Of a stretch of 36,552 nucleotides of DNA, positions 16,440 through 23,270 are shown piece by piece (position 1 is the stretch's first letter; every line of letters starts with the position of its first letter). The position numbers and the translations under genes were made by a program. The stretch is taken from the NCBI GenBank assembly GCA_029938605.1, contig JAOZUO010000062.1:6668-43219 (forward strand), written 5' to 3'. A model generated the notes under the pieces. That model did not search any database and was not told where the DNA came from. It was given only the letters and a program-made list of their open reading frames with translations. The stretch comes from Deltaproteobacteria bacterium. GTDB taxonomy: Bacteria > Myxococcota_A > Polyangia > HGW-17 > JAJRWW01.

Positions 16440-17377
16440 GATGACTCTCCGCGGATGAATGCGGGCAACGGGGCCCGGGGCTGCGAGTTGCAAAGCTTGA
16501 CGAGGGCGGCCCGATGCGAAAGCCAACGCCGGTGATCGGCCCGACTCCGCGGCACAGTACCCCCGCCCCGCTTTCTCCAGAAATACTTGAGACCCACCAT
16601 TTCGTAGGGCTCCTCCCCCCGCGCCAGGTTCACGCAGGACTCCACCCGTACGGCTTGGATGATGGGGGGCACCGCCTCGATGGTCCAGTAGTGGGTGTCG
16701 TGCATGAGAATGATCCCGCCACCGTGCCGCTCAACCTTCGCCATAACGGCGTTTAACACCTTGGAGACGTTGAAGTATTTGTCATCCTCGGACCCGAGGT
16801 TCCACATCACCACCGTGGTCCCCTGCTTGCGCAGCAGCTGTTTCGCGTAGGGGGACATGGCGCCATAGGGTGGTCGGAACAAATAGCTCTGCTCACCGGT
16901 GACCCGCGAAATGAGCCGGTCGGTGAGCTCGATCTGTCTCTTCTGCTTGGCCGGTGGGATGGTGCGTAGGTTCGGGTGCGCGTGGGTGTGGTTCGCCAGC
17001 AGGTGGCCCCGGCGGTGCGTCTCTAAAAGGGCCGCATAGCTCTTCGCCGAGCCGAGACCGAAGGGGTTGGCCCGCCGGCTGTTAATGAAGAAAGTCGCCT
17101 TGAGCCCGTAGGCGTCCAGATGATCCAGCAACCTCGGGGTGGTCTGGTAGTGGGGGCCATCGTCAAAGGTGAAGGTGATCTTCCGGCCCACGCCGTGACC
17201 CCAGATTTTGCGTCCACCTTTGAAGGCCGCATAGCGGGACGACGTCTGGTTGGGCGACTCGACCTTAGCCTTGGAGGTCCGGGGTACCGCCGGTCCCGTA
17301 TGTCCGGGATACGCGCTGCCGAACAACAACAGCACCGCAGCCACGCTTACCATTCCACCTTTGGCCAATACCCGCAC
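16436..17377 (-). CDS. Exported polysaccharide deacetylase (NodB/CE4)
   Basis: A CE4 deacetylase that removes acetyl groups from N-acetylglucosamine in peptidoglycan, chitin or exopolysaccharide. Motif 1 is TFTFDDGPH (catalytic and metal Asp), motif 2 is NHTHAHPNL (metal His pair), motif 3 is RPPYGAMSPY, and motif 5 is IILMHDTHYWT. GTG at 17377 is preferred: AAGGA lies 7 bases upstream and it gives a signal peptide with a basic N-region (MRVLAKGGMVSVAAVLLLFGSAYPGH). ATG at 17353 (after AGGTGG) is an alternative. Product about 313 residues. Its stop overlaps the start of the AAA/TPR gene by four bases, so the two are translationally coupled. Confidence 0.9.
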   Translation of the reverse strand: MRVLAKGGMVSVAAVLLLFGSAYPGHTGPAVPRTSKAKVESPNQTSSRYAAFKGGRKIWGHGVGRKITFTFDDGPHYQTTPRLLDHLDAYGLKATFFINSRRANPFGLGSAKSYAALLETHRRGHLLANHTHAHPNLRTIPPAKQKRQIELTDRLISRVTGEQSYLFRPPYGAMSPYAKQLLRKQGTTVVMWNLGSEDDKYFNVSKVLNAVMAKVERHGGGIILMHDTHYWTIEAVPPIIQAVRVESCVNLARGEEPYEMVGLKYFWRKRGGGTVPRSRADHRRWLSHRAALVKLCNSQPRAPLPAFIRGESS

Positions 17378-17379
17378 AG

Positions 17380-17397
17380 TCAAATCCTTCGCTCCAT
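17380..17397 (-). other. Possible five-codon leader ORF before the deacetylase
   Basis: On the minus strand an ATG at 17397, preceded by GGAGG with a six-base spacer, opens a frame encoding MERRI and then TGA. It ends two bases before the GTG start chosen for the deacetylase and is out of frame with it. The arrangement suits translational coupling or a leader minicistron, but it could be chance. Confidence 0.35.
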
Positions 17398-17568
17398 GTA
17401 AATCCTCCGCTCCCAGCACAGAAGTAGGACTGAACACTAGCACGATCCCGCACCTACAGCCACTTTCCAGCGGACCCATTTTGCCCCGTCGTTTGCCCTG
17501 GCGACTTGCTGGAAAATTCCAGTTGTTCTAGGACGTTCAGCCCTGTATTCCCAGGGGCGCCCACACGA

Positions 17569-18411
17569 TCAAACAAGCGCCCGATAGGCGCTGAGGAGAC
17601 GCCGGGTGACCGGGCCCGGGCGACCGTCTCCCACCAGCCGGCCATCCACGCTGATGACCGGCAGCACCTCGGCGATCGAAGAAGTCAGAAAAACCTCGTC
17701 CGACGTCTGAAAATCACTCGCTTGCAGGTGCGCCTCGCCGCCCTCGAGCTCCAACTCGGCGAGCTGCTCCAGCACCACCTGCCGGGTGATGCCCGCCAGG
17801 GGCCCATCCGACAGGGGCGGGGTGAAGACACCGCCGTCCCGGACCACGAAGATATTGGACATGGCGCCCTCCACCACCTCCTGCCCCGAGCCCACCAGGA
17901 TCGCCTCCGCCGCGCCGGCCCGGGTGGCGATCCGCCGGGCCATGACATTACCAATATAGCTGGTGGACTTACGGCCGGAACAAAGCCCCACACCGTGGTT
18001 CAACAGGTGCAGCATCACGGGCACGCCTTGGCGATAGGCCTCCGCGGGGGGCGCGTCGAGGGGGGTGGCCTCCACCAGTCGGGTGGGCTCACCTGCGGCG
18101 CCCACAACCCAATCGGCACGGGGCCCCGCCGTGATCGTCACCCGAACCCGCGCGTCGGTGAGCTCATTTCGCGCCAACACATCCCCTACGACCTCGGCCA
18201 GACGGTTCGGCGACTCGACAACCTCCAGCTCCAACCAACGCAGGGTGGAATAGAGCCGGCTGAGGTGCGCGCGCAATCGGAAGACCCGGCCGCCGTAGGC
18301 GCGCATGGTTTCGAAGGCGCCGTCACCCAACAATAACCCTCGGTCCGCCACGCAGACCCGCGCCTGGTCGGCCGCCAGTACGTCGCCGTTGAAGTACACG
18401 AAGGGAATCAT
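17569..18411 (-). CDS. PLP class IV aminotransferase/lyase
   Basis: A fold-type IV PLP enzyme of 280 residues, in the group of branched-chain aminotransferase, D-amino-acid aminotransferase and 4-amino-4-deoxychorismate lyase (PabC). The N-terminal VYFNGDVLAADQARVCVADRGLLLGDGAFETMRAYGG is typical. The PLP Lys is K148 in GRKSTSYIGN, and E181 in VEGAMSNIF contacts the pyridine nitrogen. PGPVTRRL at the C-terminus is also family-typical. The length and lack of the branched-chain-specific insert favour PabC or D-amino-acid aminotransferase over IlvE, but substrate cannot be read from sequence. It follows rny by 48 bp on the same strand. Confidence 0.85.
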   Translation of the reverse strand: MIPFVYFNGDVLAADQARVCVADRGLLLGDGAFETMRAYGGRVFRLRAHLSRLYSTLRWLELEVVESPNRLAEVVGDVLARNELTDARVRVTITAGPRADWVVGAAGEPTRLVEATPLDAPPAEAYRQGVPVMLHLLNHGVGLCSGRKSTSYIGNVMARRIATRAGAAEAILVGSGQEVVEGAMSNIFVVRDGGVFTPPLSDGPLAGITRQVVLEQLAELELEGGEAHLQASDFQTSDEVFLTSSIAEVLPVISVDGRLVGDGRPGPVTRRLLSAYRALV

Positions 18412-18459
18412 CGCGTTCGCCTCAGACCTCAGACCTCTGGCCTCTGTGTCGACGGGGAG

Positions 18460-20010
18460 CTACCTGGCCGTGCCGGTGGCGCGGCTCTCACGGATGACGT
18501 TCACACAGATCTGACCTGGATAGTTCACGTCGTCTTGCACTTTGCGGGCGATCTCCTTGGAGAGGACCAGGGTACGCTCGTCGGACACCTTCTCCGTGTC
18601 GACCAGGATGCGAATCTCCCGGCCGGCCTGGATGGCGTACGCCTTCTTGATGCCCTTGAAGGAGAGCGCCAACTGCTCGAGGTCTTCGAGTCGCTTGATG
18701 AAGGAGGCCAGGGTCTCCCGTCGTGCCCCGGGGCGCCGGGCCGACAGGGCGTTGGCCGCGTGCACCATGTGGTCGATGAGGGATCCGGGCTCTGGATCGG
18801 AGTGGTGGCAGGCGATGGCGCTGACCACCCGCGGCGCCTCGTTGTACTTCTTGGCCACGGCGGCCCCCACCTCGGCGTGGGAGCCCTCCTGCTGGTGATC
18901 CACGGCCTTGCCGATATCGTGCAACAGGCCCGCTCGACGGGACATCTTCACGTTGATGCCCAACTCCGACGCCATCATGCCCGCCAGGTAGCCCACCTCC
19001 ACGCTGTGCTTCAGCAGGTTCTGGGCGTAGCTGGACCGGAACCTGAGACTGCCTAGCATCTTCACCAGCTCGGGGTGGATCTTGTGGAGCCCCAGGTCGA
19101 AGATCGCCTGCTCGCCGTCCTCCTTGCAAATGGCGTCCATTTCCCGTTGGCTCTTGCGTACCACCTCCTCGATGCGCGAAGGGTGGATACGCCCATCGGC
19201 GATGAGACGCGTCAGCGCCATCTTCGCGATCTCCCGGCGCAGGGGGTTGAAACAGGAGACAATCACCGCCTCCGGCGTATCGTCGATGATCAGGTCCACA
19301 CCCGTGGCGGCCTCCAAGGCGCGGATGTTGCGCCCCTCCCGTCCGATGATCCGCCCCTTCATGTCGTCCGAGGCGAGCTGCACCACCGACACCGTGCGAT
19401 CGGACACATAGTCTCCGGCGTAGCGGCTGATGGCGGTGACCAGAATCGACTTGGCCCGGGCGTCGCACTCTGCCTCGGTCTCATCTTCGATCTTCTTGAT
19501 TTCGACGACGGCCAAGGCGCGGGCCTCGTCCAGCAGCTCCTCCTTGAGGACCTGCTGGGCCTGCTCTTGGCTCATGCCGGCGACCTTCTCCAAGCCCTCT
19601 TTGGCCTCGGTCAGGCTCCGCTCCGCGTTGCGAGCCGTGGACTCCGCAGCCTGCTCCTTCTGCTTGAGCGACTTCTCGCGGCGGGTGGTGTCTTTCTCCT
19701 GTTTGCCCAGCCGCTGCTGCTGCGCCTTGAGCTCCTGCTCCCGCCTGCGCAGATCGCGCTCACGGTTCTTGAGCTCCTTTTGTTGCGCGCCGTGCTCCCG
19801 CTCGACCTTCTCTTTTTCACGAAGCACAGTCTCCCGGGCTTCATGCTCGGCCGCCTCGCGCAGAGCGTCGGCCTCCCGGCGAGCCTCTTCGACGAGACGA
19901 TCCCGGTCGGTGTCGGTCTGTTTTTTTGAACGGAGTGTGTAGAGCTTGAGACCGGCGGCGAACCCAAAGACAAGCGCCACCAAGACTGCTGCCATCCAGA
20001 GGGGATCCAT
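18460..20010 (-). CDS. rny: Ribonuclease Y
   Basis: RNase Y is the membrane-anchored endoribonuclease that starts mRNA decay in bacteria lacking RNase E or alongside it. The 516-residue product has one N-terminal membrane helix (MDPLWMAAVLVALVFGFAAGLKL), and then about 150 residues of Lys/Glu/Arg-rich coiled coil. A KH domain follows with the GxxG loop (RIIGREGRNIRALE). An HD hydrolase domain carries the HD metal dyad in LLHDIGKAVDHQ, with a further His cluster in IACHHSDPEPG. Length and order match the family. The ATG at 20010 has an AGGGAG site. It lies about 320 bp downstream of the 6S RNA gene. Confidence 0.96.
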   Translation of the reverse strand: MDPLWMAAVLVALVFGFAAGLKLYTLRSKKQTDTDRDRLVEEARREADALREAAEHEARETVLREKEKVEREHGAQQKELKNRERDLRRREQELKAQQQRLGKQEKDTTRREKSLKQKEQAAESTARNAERSLTEAKEGLEKVAGMSQEQAQQVLKEELLDEARALAVVEIKKIEDETEAECDARAKSILVTAISRYAGDYVSDRTVSVVQLASDDMKGRIIGREGRNIRALEAATGVDLIIDDTPEAVIVSCFNPLRREIAKMALTRLIADGRIHPSRIEEVVRKSQREMDAICKEDGEQAIFDLGLHKIHPELVKMLGSLRFRSSYAQNLLKHSVEVGYLAGMMASELGINVKMSRRAGLLHDIGKAVDHQQEGSHAEVGAAVAKKYNEAPRVVSAIACHHSDPEPGSLIDHMVHAANALSARRPGARRETLASFIKRLEDLEQLALSFKGIKKAYAIQAGREIRILVDTEKVSDERTLVLSKEIARKVQDDVNYPGQICVNVIRESRATGTAR

Positions 20011-20330
20011 GAGTGCATCTCCCTATCGGCTGCCCGCGGGGTAGACGTCGTCCGTAAAGTCCCAGATCGACGGCGTTTCCACGTGGTGGAGCAGCCAACG
20101 TCTAGACTCTGGGGAGGCCAGGTGGGTTCGGACCTGTCTTGCGCCGGGACCAATCGGTCCCAACGTTCATGGGTGAACCCCATCGGTAGAAATGAATCGC
20201 ATCGCTGGGATGCTACGCCTACCGACTATCTGCTTCCGGGTCGATCCAGCTCCTTGGCTGGCCACGTCCGGCTGGTTGCCTCAGAATCTATGTGAACATC
20301 TGCGTTTTGCAGATGGAAAAAATTAAAAAA
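20011..20330. other. Intergenic region upstream of rny
   Basis: No coding sequence is convincing here. The region holds the T-rich tail of the 6S RNA gene (20321-20330, read on the minus strand), an inverted repeat at 20297-20315, and presumably the rny promoter, which I could not place. Confidence 0.5.
20297..20315. repeat. Short perfect inverted repeat downstream of 6S RNA
   Basis: CATCTGC and GCAGATG arms enclose GTTTT. On the minus strand it follows the T-rich end of the 6S RNA gene, where it could block read-through or 3' trimming. It lacks its own T-tract in that direction. Confidence 0.55.
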
Positions 20331-20514
20331 ATCCCCCGCTATGGCCGGGTGAGAAACATGTCGAACCTGCGTCGGTCAAAACCGTGTTGAAGTGGGTGCC
20401 TAGCTCTCGCTTTAGGCAACCCCTCCGAGGGGATGCACACCACGAGATGACGCAGCTCCCTTTTCTGAGGTGTTGGCTCGGGTATGTTCTCTCAGCTCGC
20501 ACCGAGCAGGGGAT
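20331..20514 (-). ncRNA. ssrS: 6S RNA
   Basis: A 184-nt minus-strand RNA downstream of zapA folds as a single long hairpin. The ends pair perfectly (AUCCCCUGC with GCGGGGGAU). Further in, GAGAGAACAU pairs with AUGUUUCUC, CGAGCC with GGUUCG, and CUGCGUC with GACGCAG. Between the last two helices about 19 unpaired bases remain on the 5' side, giving the large asymmetric central bubble that mimics an open promoter. The 3' end runs into a T-rich stretch. Length, fold and the zapA neighbour all fit 6S RNA, which binds housekeeping RNA polymerase and serves as template for product RNAs. I did not settle the promoter; the TATGAT at 20520-20515 is too close to the 5' end to be its -10 box. Confidence 0.85.
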
Positions 20515-20592
20515 ATCATAAAACCCGTTGTGTTGCAATAGGCTACGCCGTTTTCAGCCTCCTGCCATTGCGGACCCGGTCATCGTTGGTTT

Positions 20593-20889
20593 TCATCGCT
20601 TACGCGCGAAGACCGGGTCAATTTTTGAAATGAGGTCCTGGATCCGATCGCACCGTCGTTTGACACCGTCCTGTAGCTTCTGGTTCCGCTTTTTTTCCTT
20701 GAACAACTCGTCTGCGATGTTCAAAGCGGCGAGAACGCCTTTGCTATAGGGGTTGCCTCCTCGGGTTGACCTGACCTCCAGATAACGCTCCTCCACAAAG
20801 TTTGCCAAGTCATCGAGGTAGGCTTGCTCATAATCCGACTTGAGCGCGATTTGCTTACCATCGATGACCACTTCCACGGAGCGCTTCAC
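20593..20889 (-). CDS. zapA: Cell division protein ZapA
   Basis: ZapA binds FtsZ and bundles its filaments at the division site. The 98-residue product has the small N-terminal domain (VEVVIDGKQIALKSDYEQAYLDDLANFVEERYLEV) and the C-terminal coiled coil (VLAALNIADELFKEKKRNQKLQDGVKRRCDRIQDLI). The family's usual length is about 100. It begins with GTG at 20889; the purine-rich GAAGAAGAG directly abuts the start, an unusually tight ribosome site. A good promoter lies just upstream, and the 6S RNA gene follows 78 bp after the stop, the classic zapA-6S order. Confidence 0.93.
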   Translation of the reverse strand: MKRSVEVVIDGKQIALKSDYEQAYLDDLANFVEERYLEVRSTRGGNPYSKGVLAALNIADELFKEKKRNQKLQDGVKRRCDRIQDLISKIDPVFARKR

Positions 20890-20939
20890 CTCTTCTTCTA
20901 GAACGGATGGTGATGTCTATTTCTTCCGTTCGTATATTT

Positions 20940-20969
20940 ATAATACGCACGCGAAAGTCCCTAAGTCAA
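20940..20969 (-). promoter_or_regulatory. Predicted zapA promoter
   Basis: On the minus strand TTGACT (20969-20964) and TATTAT (20945-20940) are separated by 18 bp in an AT-rich pocket. They lie 51 bp before the GTG of zapA. Confidence 0.7.
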
Positions 20970-20988
20970 GGAGCGGCTTCTCATCGTC

Positions 20989-21017
20989 TTGACAGACCCC
21001 ACCCCCCCTGCTAAAAG
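20989..21017 (+). promoter_or_regulatory. Predicted tRNA promoter
   Basis: TTGACA at 20989-20994 and TAAAAG at 21012-21017 are 17 bp apart and end 10 bp before the mature 5' end of tRNA-Lys. They are divergent from the zapA promoter. Confidence 0.7.
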
Positions 21018-21027
21018 CCGTCCGCGC

Positions 21028-21101
21028 GGGCCCATAGCTCAGGCTGGTAGAGCACCGGACTTTTAATCCGTTGGCCGAAGGTTCAAATCCTTCTGGGCTC
21101 A
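21028..21101 (+). tRNA. tRNA-Lys(TTT)
   Basis: All four arms fold: acceptor GGGCCCA/TGGGCTC with one G-T pair, D arm GCTC/GAGC, anticodon loop CTTTTAA (anticodon TTT), and T arm GAAGG-TTCAAAT-CCTTC. The first anticodon-stem pair (C55 with T71) is a mismatch. The discriminator is A and CCA is not encoded. Confidence 0.95.
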
Positions 21102-21143
21102 TCACCGCGTCCCTCCCCAAAAGGAGTGGCGCGGACCTTCATT

Positions 21144-21185
21144 CTCTGGCTTTGACTTTGACTTCGGCTTTGGCTCTGGCTTTGG
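21144..21185 (+). repeat. Degenerate hexanucleotide repeat between the tRNAs
   Basis: Seven successive six-base units of the form CTYTGR/CTTYGG run from 21144 to the first two bases of tRNA-Glu. The repeat occupies most of the spacer between the two tRNA genes. It is strongly strand-asymmetric, with no A on the top strand except in two units. Confidence 0.8.
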
Positions 21186-21255
21186 CCCCATCGTTCAGTG
21201 GTTAGGACACTGGCCTTTCACGCCGGCAACACGGGTTCGAATCCCGTTGGGGTCA
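21184..21255 (+). tRNA. tRNA-Glu(TTC)
   Basis: Acceptor GGCCCCA/TGGGGTC (one G-T pair), D arm GTTC/GGAC, anticodon stem CTGGC/GCCGG with loop CTTTCAC (anticodon TTC), and T arm ACGGG-TTCGAAT-CCCGT. The discriminator is A and CCA is not encoded. A terminator follows after seven bases. Confidence 0.95.
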
Positions 21256-21262
21256 ACCACAA

Positions 21263-21298
21263 CCCTCTGAGACAAAAATCTCAGGGGGTTTTCTTTTT
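21263..21298 (+). terminator. Rho-independent terminator of the tRNA pair
   Basis: CCCTCTGAGA pairs with TCTCAGGGGG (ten pairs, one G-T) around a short A-rich loop and is followed by TTTTCTTTTT. It directly follows tRNA-Glu and closes the Lys-Glu tRNA unit. Confidence 0.9.
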
Positions 21299-21313
21299 GG
21301 GGAAAGGACTATT

Positions 21314-21505
21314 TCATTGTGGACTCTCTGGTAAGTCGCGATTCCAAATGCGCCACAGACGGTACCGGTACTTCCGTGCCCGATCGAACTCCGCGCCGCT
21401 CTCCTGATACAACCTGCCGTCTCTACCAGTTCCGCCACCAACGATATCCTGAACGCTCCCAGCCTCTGGCATGATCACTCCTACCTCCCCAGAAGACGAA
21501 GGCAA
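21314..21505 (-). pseudogene. Truncated remnant of a DUF1643-like gene
   Basis: The 63-residue frame contains SGAEFDRARKYRYRLWRIWNRDLP. This matches the usual beginning of DUF1643 proteins (A-x-F...YRYxLxRxWD), which then continue with a conserved LNPSTAD motif. Here the frame hits a stop four residues later, next to the tRNA-Glu terminator, so only the N-terminal fifth or so survives. DUF1643 genes are common on mobile DNA. Family recognition is from one short motif and is tentative. Confidence 0.45.
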
Positions 21506-21952
21506 TCGCCCGCCCTGACAGGGACCGCGTCCGCGCTACGGTCCCTAGTCCTGCCGGTTCGTGATGGATGCTAGCACAGCCTCCGCATTACCGGGAGGGC
21601 GATGGGTACCGGCCTACGTCGGATTACTCTCTCACCCCGGCCAGCGCCGGACGACGTCGCCGCGCCCCGCAGCGGTGTGGCGGCAACGCTCATGGCGCAG
21701 CTGTCGTTGGCCCCGTGCAGTGGGGAGATTTTTTGTATCGACAAGAATCCGGAGAAGGCCGACGCCGGGGCAGCACACCATGCCGTGATTCATGGTCCGT
21801 GATCTTTCCCCCCTTCCCTTCAAAACAAAAAATCCAGGCACGCCCCGGCGCAAAGAGTACCCGCCGACGCGGACTGCCAGGCAAACCCGCCCGCGACGAC
21901 CCGGCAGCGTCCCGCACCGCGCATCAGACGTCCGAAGTATTGTCCCCTTATG
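21506..21952. other. Non-coding stretch between gene remnant and REP array
   Basis: Frames of up to 134 codons cross this region, but none shows recognisable domains or a good start. The composition is patchy and looks like decayed sequence. The only clear structure is the inverted repeat at 21520-21546. Confidence 0.5.
21520..21546. repeat. Eight-base inverted repeat
   Basis: AGGGACCG (21520-21527) and CGGTCCCT (21539-21546) pair perfectly around 11 bases. GAC/GTC flanks could extend the stem past one mismatch. It is not a copy of the nearby REP unit and has no T-tract. Confidence 0.6.
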
Positions 21953-22100
21953 GGACAGAACTCGCTGGTTGACAGGTCGTCACCCGAGTTTGGTCCCTAT
22001 ATGGGACAGAACTCGCTGGTTGATGCATCGTCGTCCGAGTTTGGTCCCTATATGGGACAGAACTCCATGGACGATACGTCAACCATTGAGTTCTGTCCAT
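21953..22100. repeat. REP array, left copy (three palindromes)
   Basis: Three 44-bp palindromic units lie at 21953-21996, 22004-22047 and 22055-22098, with the same 7-bp spacer CTATATG between them. Units 1 and 2 have arms GGACAGAACTCG/CGAGTTTGGTCC (10 of 12 paired). Unit 3 has perfect 11-base arms GGACAGAACTC/GAGTTCTGTCC and is the same sequence in inverted orientation. The order forward-forward-inverted is that of a REPIN with one extra unit. The canonical GTAG start of enterobacterial REPs is replaced by GGAC. Confidence 0.85.
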
Positions 22101-22247
22101 TGCCCGCCGGAAGCGGAAGCAGAGGCGAAAGCGAAAACGGAAACGAAAGCTCGCTACCGGTGCGGGGCCGTAGAGCGCCTCGCCTCTGGACACGGCATTC
22201 GTACCAGTTAGTGCCACTATGTGATCCGAAGGGAGTCGCAGGTGCTG

Positions 22248-23015
22248 TCATTGGACTGCGTTTTCCAGGGCTAGTCGGATGCGCACTGCTTTGCTCGTTG
22301 CCGGGTCAACCGGTCGCTGGAGAAGACGGTACGCTGAGCGTGGGGCGAGATCCAGAGCCCAGGCAACCTCTGCGATGGCTATCTCTGACTGGTGTGCGAG
22401 TTGGGCTGTTACCCGACGAGCTTGAACTACCGGAGCGCTGTTGCCGGTCAATATGGGCCCGACGGCCAGCGCGGCGCTGGTGGCCGCGACGAGACGAGAA
22501 ATCCCCGCGGACCGTACCGCCTCGAGAGGACAAGGCGCCAGTGGCCCATTGGTGAGACCGACGGCTTGGTAGACGTCTCGCATCCGGAAACGGGGTAACG
22601 CCTGACGTAGTTGGAGTTCCAGCCCCCGAAGAATTCGTGCGCCGATGAGGTCTGGAAAACAGGACCCAGTCCAGAGGGCGGGGTGAACGGGGATCTTGTG
22701 GTGGATGGTCTGGGACAGCACGTAGTCCACTAGGCTCTTCATGTGGGCCCGGCTCTCCACCGGCCGTATCCGAGCTGGCTCGACGACCGCAGACGCAAGC
22801 GGACGCATGGCCCGCAATAGCGCCTGGGCCAATCGTCCGCTACGAGGACGGTCACACCACAACAGCAGGTGAATGTGCTCGTCCACGATATTGAACAGGA
22901 CCGCGCTGGTTCCCGCTACCCGCCCCAACGCACGTACCGCCGTCCGATACACGGCCTCCTCCGGAAACAGCGGATTCCTACCGTCCGTAGCAAAGGTCAA
23001 GTGCCAGGTGTGCAT
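22248..23015 (-). CDS. REP-associated tyrosine transposase (RAYT, HUH/Y1)
   Basis: The 255-residue product starts at 23015 with GGAGAA upstream; the open frame continues further but reads through the REP array and is not coding there. It is a Y1 HUH endonuclease: the metal-binding HUH motif is DEHIHLLLW (His47, His49), and the single catalytic Tyr is Tyr98 in SLVDYVLSQTIHH. The N-terminal MHTWHLTFATDGRNPLF and FNIVDEHIHLL match IS200-like and RAYT proteins. Residues 205-232 (LAHQSEIAIAEVAWALDLAPRSAYRLL) look like a helix-turn-helix, as in RAYTs with an added DNA-binding domain. The flanking palindromes are its probable substrate. Confidence 0.88.
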   Translation of the reverse strand: MHTWHLTFATDGRNPLFPEEAVYRTAVRALGRVAGTSAVLFNIVDEHIHLLLWCDRPRSGRLAQALLRAMRPLASAVVEPARIRPVESRAHMKSLVDYVLSQTIHHKIPVHPALWTGSCFPDLIGARILRGLELQLRQALPRFRMRDVYQAVGLTNGPLAPCPLEAVRSAGISRLVAATSAALAVGPILTGNSAPVVQARRVTAQLAHQSEIAIAEVAWALDLAPRSAYRLLQRPVDPATSKAVRIRLALENAVQ

Positions 23016-23032
23016 AGTGCTTTCTCCGGTTT

Positions 23033-23180
23033 GGACAGAACTCGCTGGTTGAGCCATCGTCGACGGAGTTTGGTCCCTATATGGGACAGAACTCGCTGGT
23101 TGACGCATCGTCGTCCGAGTTTGGTCCCTATATGGGACAGAACTCCATGGACGATACGTCAACCATTGAGTTCTGTCCAT
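23033..23180. repeat. REP array, right copy (three palindromes)
   Basis: This is a direct copy of 21953-22100 without any indel. It differs at eight positions, seven of them in the loop-side half of the first palindrome (23053-23065) and one in the second. The last 115 or so bases are otherwise identical. The array begins 17 bp upstream of the RAYT start codon and ends about 90 bp before the GTG of the next gene. Confidence 0.9.
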
Positions 23181-23270
23181 CAGGCGGTGTCCATTGCCTG
23201 CCGGGGGCGCGGGTGGATTTGCCCCGGGGTAGCCGGCGCGTGTATGGTGGCCGCAGCCAAGGAGGCGCCC

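Larger units (their letters stand above)
21953..23180. mobile_element. RAYT gene flanked by direct REP arrays
   Basis: A RAYT-type transposase gene on the minus strand is bounded by two same-orientation 148-bp REP arrays exactly 1080 bp apart. RAYTs are domesticated IS200/IS605-like Y1 transposases that recognise REP hairpins. No terminal target-site duplication was identified, so whether the whole unit ever moved as one piece is unknown. Confidence 0.7.

Noticed and set aside
20515..20520. TATGAT as the -10 box of the 6S RNA gene
   Set aside because: It would place the transcription start several bases inside the terminal helix of the RNA, and no -35 box lies at the right distance.
21568..21972. 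A 134-codon plus-strand frame after the tRNA genes
   Set aside because: It has no domain, no ribosome site, and runs into the REP array; its faint PAYVGL similarity to FolK starts is too short to count.
21953..22100. CRISPR array
   Set aside because: The 'spacers' are 7 bp and identical, the repeats are palindromic and partly inverted, and no cas genes are present.
22869..23270. N-terminal extension of the C45 hydrolase across the REP array
   Set aside because: The translation there is repeat-derived and antisense to the RAYT gene; a strong AAGGAGG site supports GTG 23271.
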